Source of the DNA: Syntrophaceae bacterium UBA1411
GTDB lineage: Bacteria > Desulfobacterota > Syntrophia > Syntrophales > Smithellaceae
Assembly (NCBI GenBank): GCA_002304995.1
Contig: DBPV01000027.1
Coordinates: 1 to 14,335 of the forward strand
DNA length: 14,335 nucleotides
Direction of reading: 5' to 3'
The position numbers and the translations under genes were made by a program. Below the pieces are notes generated by a model. The model had not been told where the DNA came from, ran no database searches, and saw nothing but the letters and a program-made list of their open reading frames with translations. Numbering within the stretch: the first letter of the stretch is position 1; each line of letters begins with the position of its first letter. Below, one piece after another: positions 1 to 7,665 of this stretch.

Positions 1-5
1 GGACC

Positions 6-842
6 ATGGATTTTTCGACGCTGCCGCCGGTCGGATACTGGACAGCGCGGGACAAAACAAAGCTTGCCTATCGCGCTTATCCGGCCGCCCTGGCCCGGCA
101 GACGGTCATCCTGATTCACGGATCGACCGCTTCCAGCCGATCGATGCATGCCCTTGCCGAATATCTGCGGAAAAACGACATGGATGTTTACACCCTGGAC
201 ATGCGCGGACACGGAGATTCCGGACGCAGGGGCGACGTCGATTACATCGGACAGCTCGAAGACGATCTGGAAGATTTTATGACGCAATTCTTCCGGGGCA
301 GAAAAGACGTTGCCCTGGTCGGATTTTCATCGGGCGGCGGTTTTGTTCTGCGGTTTGCGGCAGGCAGCCGCCGGGAGCTTTTTCACCGTTATGTCGTTCT
401 TGCCCCGTTTATCCGCTATGACCACCCGACGACCCGTCCCGACAACGGCCGGCACGCGCAAGCCAGCGTTTTGCGAATTGTCGCCATCACGCTGCTGGAC
501 GGACCCGGACAAAAATATCTGGGGCATCTGCCCGTCGTCGCTTTCGGCGTGCCTCCGGAGACGGCGCCTTATCTGACGGCAGCGTATTCCTATCGTCTCT
601 GGGCCAATTTCGGCATGCACAGAAATTATTCCGCCGATCTGAAAAGCATCACCCGGCCCCTGACGCTGCTGGTGGGAGCAAAAGACGAATTGTTTGATCC
701 GCAAAAGTATCTGAAGGCCCTTGCCGAAGATCAGCCGCACGCGGAGATCCGGATCGTTCCGGACGTCGGGCATACGACGCTTGCGACCGATCCGGCGGGG
801 CTCGCGGCAATTGCGGAGGTTCTGCAGGACAAAACCCTATGA
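6..842 (+). CDS. alpha/beta hydrolase (lysophospholipase/esterase-like)
   Basis: A 278-residue serine hydrolase of the alpha/beta fold. Visible landmarks are the oxyanion-hole strand VILIHG (residues 34-39), the MRGHGDSG turn typical of lysophospholipase/monoglyceride-lipase-like members (66-73), the nucleophile elbow GFSSG with Ser108, a probable acid at Asp227 in GAKDELFDP, and the catalytic His256 in the motif VGHT. No signal peptide or membrane segment is visible, so it is probably cytoplasmic. The substrate cannot be read from the sequence; an ester or acyl-lipid substrate is a family-level guess. Only five bases precede this ATG, so the true start could lie left of the window, although the N-terminus looks close to complete for the family. 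The stop codon overlaps the start of the next gene (ATGA), implying translational coupling with the DUF255 protein. Confidence 0.88.
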   Translation: MDFSTLPPVGYWTARDKTKLAYRAYPAALARQTVILIHGSTASSRSMHALAEYLRKNDMDVYTLDMRGHGDSGRRGDVDYIGQLEDDLEDFMTQFFRGRKDVALVGFSSGGGFVLRFAAGSRRELFHRYVVLAPFIRYDHPTTRPDNGRHAQASVLRIVAITLLDGPGQKYLGHLPVVAFGVPPETAPYLTAAYSYRLWANFGMHRNYSADLKSITRPLTLLVGAKDELFDPQKYLKALAEDQPHAEIRIVPDVGHTTLATDPAGLAAIAEVLQDKTL

Positions 843-2920
843 AAAACGCCAACCGTCTGATCAACGAAAAAAGCCCTTATCTGCTTCAGCATGCGCATAA
901 TCCGGTGGACTGGTATCCGTGGGGAGACGAAGCGTTTGCCCGCGCCCGTCTCGAGGATAAGCCGATCTTTTTGTCCGTCGGCTATTCCACCTGCCACTGG
1001 TGTCATGTCATGGAGCGGGAATCCTTTGAGGATGCGGAAGTGGCTGCCCTGCTCAACGATGCCTTCATCAACATCAAGGTGGACCGCGAGGAGCGCCCGG
1101 ACATCGACGCGGTTTACATGATGGCCTGCCGGCTTATGACGCAGAGCGGCGGATGGCCGCTGACCGTGATGATGACACAGGATCTCAAGCCCTTTTTTGC
1201 CGCCACCTACATTCCCCGGGAGACGCGCTACGGAAGGGTGGGGCTCATCGACATGATTCCCCAGGTCAGAACCCTCTGGCGGACCAAGCGTCCGGAGGTC
1301 CTTGCCGCGGCCGGAGAAATAACCGCCGCCCTGCGGCGCCCGGATTCCGGCCGCGCCGGGGAGGTGGGAGGAGACCTGCTGCACCGGACATACCGCTCCT
1401 TTGCGCTGAGTTTCGATCCGGCGGTCGGAGGATTCGGCGCCGCGCCGAAATTTCCGTCGCCGCACAACTTTTTCTTTCTCCTGCGCTACTGGAAGCGCAC
1501 CGGCGAGACCGGGGCGCTGCGGATGACGGAGCGGACGCTGCAAAATATGCGGCGCGGCGGAATATACGATCAGATCGGCTTCGGCTTTCACCGTTATTCC
1601 ACGGACGCCCGCTGGGTCGTGCCGCATTTCGAGAAGATGCTCTACGACCAGGCGCTCATGGCGCTTGCGTATATCGAGCTTTACCAGGCGACTGGCAAGA
1701 AGGAATACGAAAAAACGGCGCGCGAAATCTTTTCCTATGTCCTCGGCGACATGACGGACGCCCGGGGAGGCTTTTACTCCGCCGAAGATGCCGACAGCGA
1801 AGGCGAGGAAGGGAAGTTCTACCTGTGGACGGAAGAAGAAATCCGCTCCCTTTTGTCGCAGGAAGAAGCGGACCTGTGTCTGTCCGTCTATCGCCATCCG
1901 GACGACCTGGACCTGCCGGGCATGAGGGAATTTCCCGCGGGCCATTTTATTCTCCACCGCCAACCCGTATCCGCCGAAGAAAGCCGGGATGTGACGGAGG
2001 CGGAAGAGGCGCGCCTCGCGGCTATCGGGAAAAAACTCTTGGCCGCGCGCGAAAAACGGGTTTCCCCCCACAAGGACGACAAGATTCTCGCCGATTGGAA
2101 CGGCCTCATGATTGCAGCGCTGGCCCGCGGCGCGCAGGTTTTCGACGACCCTGATTACGCGGCAGCCGCGCTCCGGGCGATGCGTTTCATCACGGAACGG
2201 ATGACGAGGGAAGACGGAAGCCTGTGGCACAGGTACCGGGACGGGCAGGCGGCGGTTGAGGGCCACATTGACGATTATGCCTTTATCGTCTGGGCGCTTC
2301 TGGAACTCTACGAAGCGACGCTGGATGCCGGACATTTGTTTAAAGCGCTGGAATTTCAATCCCGCCTGGCGGCCTTTTTCCAGGATGAGCAAAACGGCGG
2401 ATTTTTTTTGACGTCCAGCGCAGCGGAAAAGCTGCCGGTGCGCCCCAAGGAACTGTACGACGGGGCGATTCCGTCGGGAAATTCCGTTTCCTTCCTCAAT
2501 GCGCTGCGCCTCTCGCGGATCACCGGAGACGCGGACCTCGACGCGCAGGCGCATGAGATCTACCGGGCCTTTTGCGCCGCGGCGGAAGCGATGCCCGCGG
2601 CGTTCACGCATTTTCTCTGCGGACTTGATTTTGCCGTCGGGCCGGCCGCGGAAGTGCTCATCGCCGGCCGAAAAGAAAACCCTGATACACAGGCCATGTT
2701 TGCCGCGCTGAAGCGGCATTACGCTCCCGGCAAGGTGGTGATTTTCCTTCCCGACGGCGAAGAGAGGACGGACATCGAAACGCTTGCGCCCTGGACGCAG
2801 GCGTATGCTTCACGCGCAGGACGCGCCACCGCCTATGTCTGCGCGCACTTTTCCTGTTCTCTGCCGACGGCCGATCCGCAGGAGATGATCCGCCTCATCG
2901 AGGCCGGTCCGACCGGTTGA
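839..2920 (+). CDS. DUF255 / YyaL-SSP411 family thioredoxin-fold protein
   Basis: A 693-residue protein of the DUF255 family (bacterial YyaL, animal SSP411/spermatogenesis-associated protein 20), whose length is typical. The N-terminal thioredoxin-like domain begins with the family signature NRLINEKSPYLLQHAHNPVDW and carries the redox-type motif C52-H-W-C55. The rest is an (alpha/alpha)6-barrel domain resembling glycoside-hydrolase or N-acylglucosamine-epimerase folds, with family motifs APKFPSPHNF (near 200), PHFEKMLYD (262-270), HKDDKILADWNGLM (near 410) and DGAIPSGNSV (541-550). Its biochemical role is not established; the CHWC motif suggests redox or metal chemistry, and the barrel suggests a sugar-like ligand. 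It has no signal peptide. The start overlaps the hydrolase stop, with AGGA nine bases upstream as a plausible ribosome site, so the two are probably one operon. It ends convergent to the DUF2845 gene. Confidence 0.93.
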   Translation: MKNANRLINEKSPYLLQHAHNPVDWYPWGDEAFARARLEDKPIFLSVGYSTCHWCHVMERESFEDAEVAALLNDAFINIKVDREERPDIDAVYMMACRLMTQSGGWPLTVMMTQDLKPFFAATYIPRETRYGRVGLIDMIPQVRTLWRTKRPEVLAAAGEITAALRRPDSGRAGEVGGDLLHRTYRSFALSFDPAVGGFGAAPKFPSPHNFFFLLRYWKRTGETGALRMTERTLQNMRRGGIYDQIGFGFHRYSTDARWVVPHFEKMLYDQALMALAYIELYQATGKKEYEKTAREIFSYVLGDMTDARGGFYSAEDADSEGEEGKFYLWTEEEIRSLLSQEEADLCLSVYRHPDDLDLPGMREFPAGHFILHRQPVSAEESRDVTEAEEARLAAIGKKLLAAREKRVSPHKDDKILADWNGLMIAALARGAQVFDDPDYAAAALRAMRFITERMTREDGSLWHRYRDGQAAVEGHIDDYAFIVWALLELYEATLDAGHLFKALEFQSRLAAFFQDEQNGGFFLTSSAAEKLPVRPKELYDGAIPSGNSVSFLNALRLSRITGDADLDAQAHEIYRAFCAAAEAMPAAFTHFLCGLDFAVGPAAEVLIAGRKENPDTQAMFAALKRHYAPGKVVIFLPDGEERTDIETLAPWTQAYASRAGRATAYVCAHFSCSLPTADPQEMIRLIEAGPTG

Positions 2921-3011
2921 ACGCCCGCCTGCATTTTCCTCAACGGCACAAAAGCAAAAACTCACCGTAACGTCACAAAAGCGGAACCGGCAGGAGAATA
3001 GGAAAAGCTTT

Positions 3012-3374
3012 TCATTTTCCCCGGCAATCGGAAGGCCCTTTGCCGCGGCCGACCGTGTTTTCCCGGACAATGACGCCTTCCTCGAAAGTCAGTGCGTGAA
3101 TGTAGTCGTTATCGCCGCAGTTGTAATACCAGACCTCCGCCTTGCCCGGGCATTTCCGGGAGCGAACGGTTTTGCCGGAGGAGTCGGCATCGGACGTGTT
3201 CGGGCGATTGCCGCAGACTTTTTCCTTCTCGGTCGGTTTGCCGCAGGTTACCAGGACCTGCATTTTGGTGTCGCCGCTGGTGACGAGCCCGGCGCCGCAG
3301 CGAAAAGCCAGGGCATCGGCGCTCAGAGAAGCGATGAGAAACAAGAAGACGACAAAGATGAAGCCGGTTTTCAT
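3012..3374 (-). CDS. exported DUF2845-type small cysteine-rich protein
   Basis: A 120-residue secreted protein. It starts with a clear Sec signal peptide: Lys2, a hydrophobic core about residues 4-17, and a likely signal peptidase site after ALA (residue 23). The mature part begins FRCG and is DUF2845-like: C26-G-x-G-L-V, a GDT-K-x-x-V-x-x-x-CGKP segment (35-47) and VWYYNCGDND (81-90). Six cysteines (26, 44, 54, 75, 86, 117) are all in the mature chain, suggesting disulfides formed in the periplasm. Function is unknown for the family. The ribosome site AAGGA lies eight bases upstream and overlaps the end of the methyltransferase gene, only 4 bp away, so the pair should be co-transcribed and probably coupled. 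Whether the VKOR fusion at 11233-12261 oxidises this protein is speculation. Confidence 0.85.
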   Translation of the reverse strand: MKTGFIFVVFLFLIASLSADALAFRCGAGLVTSGDTKMQVLVTCGKPTEKEKVCGNRPNTSDADSSGKTVRSRKCPGKAEVWYYNCGDNDYIHALTFEEGVIVRENTVGRGKGPSDCRGK

Positions 3375-3378
3375 TTTT

Positions 3379-4323
3379 TTATCCTTTCTTCAGAGAATCG
3401 GAAATGAGCACCAGATATTCATACTTGTACAAATCATAAATAAACTGCTGAAGAATTTCCTGCTCGTCGGAAAGCGGCGCGCCGGCGCGCATGGCGGCCT
3501 GGACCCGGTCGTTCAGCGCCAGAGGCAGAATGTCGGTGTACTGGCCGCGGACCACTTTATAGCGGAAAGCCCGGGCGATGGTCACCAGATGGGAAAATTT
3601 GACGGTAAATTCCGCATGGCCCTTCAAGGGAATTTTTTCGGGTTTCCCCGGTCCCTGAAAATGGTGCAGGGGAAAATGCGGATTCTGCATGGCCGCTTCG
3701 CAGCTGTGTTCGCTTAAGTAGATGTAGGGAATCTGCGCACCGCAGAGCCTTTCCACAACGCACAAAGCGCCGATGTTGACGCTTTCCCCCTCTTCGAATT
3801 CCAGTGAAAATTCTTCCTGGATGTCGTTGATTTTGTCCACCCAGCGCCGGGTTTGCAGATCAGCGTCTCTCTTGGCGTCGCTCTGCGCCACCAGCGTGGG
3901 AAAATCGCCCAGGTTTTCGTTCAGGATCACCAGGTCGAAAGGTTTGAGGTCGCTGATGGACATTGTGAGGAAGTCCGCCCGGCCATAACGGACGGAATGG
4001 TTCACCAGCGTTTCTTTTTGCTTTTGCAGAAGGTAAGGCGAAATGTCGAGCATAGAGGCGGCCAGATGCGGGGCCAGCGACAGAAAATCACGCATCAGGT
4101 ATCCCAGTCCGCCGCCGACTTCGAGAACGCTCCGGATGCCGGAGAAGGGAACGAAGCGCTGAAGAAAGTGGAAGAGCTGCACGCCGAAAGTGCCGGAATT
4201 GCGCAACGCGCCGCGGCAGGGGCTCTTTTCCGGTTCCAGCGCGTTGCAGACGGTCAGCTCCCAGCCCAGCGTCTGGAGCGCGTTTACGTGGTAATCATCC
4301 GTTGTATTGAGCACGTAGTTCAT
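3379..4323 (-). CDS. SAM-dependent methyltransferase, class I Rossmann fold (MidA-like features)
   Basis: A 314-residue protein with a class I SAM-binding motif, VLEVGGGLGYLMRD (residues 66-79), followed by motif II-like MLDISPYLLQKQK (91-103) with the acidic Asp93. The segment LVILNENLGDFPTL (131-144) resembles the NE-x-x-D-x-x-P strand of MidA/NDUFAF7-type (COG1565) methyltransferases, and KGHAEFTVKFSHLVTIARAF (234-253) could be the matching later strand. The protein is shorter than typical MidA proteins, so it may be a divergent relative, or a small-molecule or sugar O-methyltransferase instead; the substrate is not determinable. No signal peptide is present. It is the first gene of a minus-strand pair with DUF2845 and is divergent from recC across 81 bp. 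AGGG sits just three bases before the ATG, a rather close ribosome site, so a slightly different start is possible. Confidence 0.72.
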   Translation of the reverse strand: MNYVLNTTDDYHVNALQTLGWELTVCNALEPEKSPCRGALRNSGTFGVQLFHFLQRFVPFSGIRSVLEVGGGLGYLMRDFLSLAPHLAASMLDISPYLLQKQKETLVNHSVRYGRADFLTMSISDLKPFDLVILNENLGDFPTLVAQSDAKRDADLQTRRWVDKINDIQEEFSLEFEEGESVNIGALCVVERLCGAQIPYIYLSEHSCEAAMQNPHFPLHHFQGPGKPEKIPLKGHAEFTVKFSHLVTIARAFRYKVVRGQYTDILPLALNDRVQAAMRAGAPLSDEQEILQQFIYDLYKYEYLVLISDSLKKG

Positions 4324-4404
4324 CGGCCCTGAAAAAAATATTTATCAGACTTATGGAATTTATGATATTTGTCCTTTTAATTCAGGAAAGCGGAAAAATC
4401 AATC

Positions 4405-7400
4405 ATGAAAGTCATCGTCGGCAACAATCTGGAAAAACTTGTCCGCTGCCTGGCCGACCGGCTGGCGGAGCCTCCCGCGGAAAAACCGCTCGCGGCTCAA
4501 ACCGTCGTGGTGCAGAGCGCGGGGATGGCCAAGTGGATTCTGCTTAAGCTGGCTGAATTCCACGGCATTGCGGCCAATTACCGCTTTCCTTTTCCCCGCA
4601 AATTTCTGGAAGAAGTCTTCGCCGCGTTCATACCCGGCTATGCTCCCGATCCTTATTTTGACGCCTCCGTCATGACCTGGGCGCTTTGGGAAATGCTGCC
4701 CGGGCTGGTCCGGGAAGAGGAATTTGGCGATGTCGCCCGCTATCTGGGCGAAAAAGATGATCCGGCGAAAAGGTATCAGTTGGCCGGACAAATCGCCCAG
4801 GCGTTCGATCAGTATCTGATTTTCCGGCCCCAGATGGTTCTCGACTGGGAAGAAGGCCGCCTCGGAGATGCCAGTGAGCGCTGGCAGGCCGCGCTGTGGC
4901 GCAGGCTCATGGATTCCCGTCCGCAGGGCATGCACCCGGCGCGGGCGAGGCGGCTTTTTTTGTCCGCTGTAAAAAAAGTTCCTTGCCGGCCGGAGGTTTT
5001 GCCCCCGCGGATTTCCGTCTTCGGCATTTCCTACCTGCCTCCCGCTTTTCTGGAAATGTTTTTTCTTCTTTCGGCCCATCGTCCGGTCGATTATTACTAC
5101 TGGAATCCCTCTCCGGAGTTCTGGGCGGACATCCGCTCGGGACGGGAAATCGGCGCAGCGCTCGGCCGGGCGCCGGCCGGACTTTCTGCGGCGGACGACG
5201 ACCTTCTGCACCTGGAAAGCGCCAATGCGCTTCTGGCGTCCTGGGGCGCTGAGGGCCGGGATTTTTTCCGCCTGATGAGCGGCCTCAACGCGGATTACAT
5301 CGAAGTGTTTGCGGAGCCGGCAGGCGACCGGCTGCTTACCGCGGTGCAGAGAGATATCTATCGGCTTGAGGAGCCTTATGGCCGCACCGGCGCGCCGGCT
5401 GAATATTCCGCCGGAGATGATTCGCTTCAGGTGCACGCCTGCCACACTCCGCTCAGGGAAGTGGAGGTTCTGCACGACGTTTTACTGTCTCTGTTTGAAA
5501 AAAACGCGGCTCTGACTCCGGAGGACGTGCTGGTGATGATGCCGGATATCGAAGCCTACGCCCCTTTCATCGAAGCGGTCTTTGAAACGCGCGAGCCCAA
5601 GATTCCCTACACGATCGCCGACCGCGGCCTTCTTTCCGAAAGCGTCGTCTGCCGGGGATTTCTGTCGCTTCTGGATCTGGCCTTCGGCCGCTTTCCCGCC
5701 GGCGAAGTTTTGTCGGTGCTGGAAAACGCGGCCATCGCGGAGGAACAGGCGATTGGGCCGGAGGACCTGGAACTCATCCGCCACTGGGTGTCGGACACGC
5801 AGATCCGCTGGGGGATCGACGCGGAACACCGGCGGGCGTTCGATCTGCCGGCTTTCGACCAGAACACGTGGCGCCGGGGGCTGGACCGCCTCTTTGCGGG
5901 CTTTGCCCTTGACGGACGCACGGAAGAGCTGTTTGCGGACATTCTTCCCTGGGGGAAAATTGAAGTTGCGCAGGCGGAAGTGCTCGGCCGTTTCCTGGCT
6001 TTCTGGGAAAAGCTTGTCCAGTGGAAAGATGTGCTGCGGCAAGCCCGACCGCTTGCCGGGTGGAGTTCCGTTCTGAAGAGGATGGCGGCGGATTTTCTGC
6101 CGTCTTCCGATGCGTACCGGCAGGAGGTTTACTTTTTAAGCCAGGCGCTCGCAGAGCTTTCCCTGGAAAGCCGTCACGCCGGAAGCCTTGCTCCGGTGGA
6201 CGCTTCCATTATTCGAACTTACCTGGAGCGGGCGCTTGCCGGGCGGGGCGGCCAAACACGCTTTTTGGCCGGCGGCGTTTCGTTTTGCGCGCTGGTGCCG
6301 ATGCGCAGCATTCCTTTTGACGTCATCTGTCTGGCGGGGATGAATTCCGACGCGTATCCGCGCCGGGACAGGCTTTCGGGTTTCAGTGTCATGGAAACGC
6401 GGCGGCGGGCGGGAGACCGCTCGCAGCGGCAGGATGACCAGTACCTTTTTCTCGAATCGCTGATTTCGGCCGGCAAATATCTGATCATCAGCCATATCGG
6501 CCAAAGCGCCGAGGACAACAGCGACATCCTGCCCTCCGGCCTGGTGTCGGAACTTCTGGATTATCTGGACAGGAATTATCGCGCAGCGGGCAAAAAGACG
6601 CTTTCAGAGGAGATCACGCGCAAACATCCGCTGCACGGTTTTTCGGCGGAAAATTTCCGGGCGGATGCGAAATACGCAAGCTATTCCAGGCAGGATTATG
6701 AGGCGGCGCGGGCGATTCTCAGCCGGAAGGAAAGAAGGACGGCATTTGCCGCCGGAGGACTTCCGGAAGCGGGTGCTTTGCCCTGTGTCGTCACGATCGC
6801 CGATTTGACGGCGTTTTACCGCAATCCGGCAAAGGCGTTTCTGGAAAATCGCCTGGGGCTTAAATTGCCCGCGGCGGTCCGCCAGGCCCCGGACGACAGC
6901 GAACCGTTCCACCTTGATCCGTTTGGCGCCTACCGGATCCGCCAGGATCTGGTGGAGAGCTTTCTCGCCAACAGCGACGAGGCGTCCGTGCTGCGGCGCA
7001 AGCGTGCCGAAGGCGTCCTGCCGGTGGGCGCCGCGGGTGACTATTATTTCCGGAATCTGGCCTCGGAGGCCCGGACCTTTGCCGGGCGTGTCGCGGCCTT
7101 CCGCGGCGGTCCCCGGGAAGACCTCATGGTCGATATCGCCGTCGGCGGCTGCCGTCTGACCGGCAGGGTGGATCACCTCTATGACGCACACCGCCTGCAT
7201 TACCGGATGGCGACACTCACGGCGCATGATTATTTCAGCGTGTGGATCCGCCACCTGGCGCTCAACGCCGCGGTCCCGGCGGAGTATCCGCGCACAACGC
7301 TGGTCGTCGGCTCAAAAGTCCTCGAACGTCTCGGGCCGGTTGAAAACGCGGGAGAAATTCTGGCGACGCTCATCCGTTATTATTTTGTCGGTCTAAACCG

Positions 7401-7665
7401 GCCGCTGAAATTTTTCCCCCGGACGACCTGGGAATACGCGCGGGCGCTGTGGCGCGACGGCAAATCCCGGCCGGACGCGCTGTGGGCCGCCGCAAGCGCA
7501 TGGCAGGGAGATGAATACAGCCTGGCATTGGCGGAAGGCGATGATCCCGCCTGCCGGATTTGCTTTGCCGGCGATTTGCCGCTCGACACGGAATTTGAAA
7601 AAACGGCGGCGGATATTGCGGGAAGCCTCTGCCGGGCTCTGAACAAAAAGGAGCAGGCTTCATGA
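4405..7665 (+). CDS. recC: exodeoxyribonuclease V gamma subunit RecC
   Basis: A 1086-residue RecC, close to the roughly 1120 residues of the E. coli protein. RecC is the non-catalytic scaffold of RecBCD: it splits the DNA strands, channels them to RecB and RecD, and scans the 3' strand for the Chi signal. The N-terminus carries the RecC signature VVVQSAGMAKW (34-44) and GIAANYRFPFP (54-64), as in the E. coli VQSTGMAQW...GIAAN region. The middle shows the degenerate helicase-like domain (VLVMMPDIEAYAPF, CALVPMRSIPFDVICLAGM), and the C-terminus a decayed nuclease-like domain with GRVD (920-923). The start is supported by GGAA nine bases upstream; AGGAAAG lies a little further up. A -10-like TATGAT (4361-4366) sits in the divergent gap, but I see no convincing -35. 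The stop overlaps the recB start (ATGA), so the two subunits are coupled. Confidence 0.93.
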   Translation: MKVIVGNNLEKLVRCLADRLAEPPAEKPLAAQTVVVQSAGMAKWILLKLAEFHGIAANYRFPFPRKFLEEVFAAFIPGYAPDPYFDASVMTWALWEMLPGLVREEEFGDVARYLGEKDDPAKRYQLAGQIAQAFDQYLIFRPQMVLDWEEGRLGDASERWQAALWRRLMDSRPQGMHPARARRLFLSAVKKVPCRPEVLPPRISVFGISYLPPAFLEMFFLLSAHRPVDYYYWNPSPEFWADIRSGREIGAALGRAPAGLSAADDDLLHLESANALLASWGAEGRDFFRLMSGLNADYIEVFAEPAGDRLLTAVQRDIYRLEEPYGRTGAPAEYSAGDDSLQVHACHTPLREVEVLHDVLLSLFEKNAALTPEDVLVMMPDIEAYAPFIEAVFETREPKIPYTIADRGLLSESVVCRGFLSLLDLAFGRFPAGEVLSVLENAAIAEEQAIGPEDLELIRHWVSDTQIRWGIDAEHRRAFDLPAFDQNTWRRGLDRLFAGFALDGRTEELFADILPWGKIEVAQAEVLGRFLAFWEKLVQWKDVLRQARPLAGWSSVLKRMAADFLPSSDAYRQEVYFLSQALAELSLESRHAGSLAPVDASIIRTYLERALAGRGGQTRFLAGGVSFCALVPMRSIPFDVICLAGMNSDAYPRRDRLSGFSVMETRRRAGDRSQRQDDQYLFLESLISAGKYLIISHIGQSAEDNSDILPSGLVSELLDYLDRNYRAAGKKTLSEEITRKHPLHGFSAENFRADAKYASYSRQDYEAARAILSRKERRTAFAAGGLPEAGALPCVVTIADLTAFYRNPAKAFLENRLGLKLPAAVRQAPDDSEPFHLDPFGAYRIRQDLVESFLANSDEASVLRRKRAEGVLPVGAAGDYYFRNLASEARTFAGRVAAFRGGPREDLMVDIAVGGCRLTGRVDHLYDAHRLHYRMATLTAHDYFSVWIRHLALNAAVPAEYPRTTLVVGSKVLERLGPVENAGEILATLIRYYFVGLNRPLKFFPRTTWEYARALWRDGKSRPDALWAAASAWQGDEYSLALAEGDDPACRICFAGDLPLDTEFEKTAADIAGSLCRALNKKEQAS

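Noticed and set aside
668..675. GCTGGTGG, the E. coli Chi octamer, here and at 8813-8820
   Set aside because: Chi sequences differ between lineages, and at 8813-8820 the octamer simply falls out of codons for the conserved VLVDE motif. Two copies in 14 kb of GC-rich coding DNA need no special explanation; a genome-wide strand-bias count would be needed.
731..2719. 662-codon open frame on the minus strand, antisense to the DUF255 gene
   Set aside because: It lies almost wholly over a gene with clear family motifs, its translation is rich in Arg, Gly and Pro with no recognisable domain, and long antisense frames are common in GC-rich coding DNA.
2947..2982. CACAAAAGC repeated twice (2947-2955 and 2974-2982) in the convergent gap after the DUF255 gene
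   Set aside because: Only 9 bp, in an A-rich gap without promoters; chance is likely. The gap also shows no stem followed by a T-tract that would make a clear terminator.
3477..3490. 14-bp perfect palindrome GCGCGCCGGCGCGC inside the methyltransferase gene
   Set aside because: Encodes ordinary small residues in frame; comparable GC palindromes occur elsewhere, such as 5387-5398, so it is a composition effect.
4324..4404. Divergent promoters between the methyltransferase and recC
   Set aside because: The gap is AT-rich and contains TATGAT at 4361-4366, but no -35 at acceptable spacing in either direction, so I do not list a promoter.
4399..5475. 358-codon antisense frame over the start of recC
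   Set aside because: Shadow of recC: no domain, no ribosome site, and composition like other antisense frames here.
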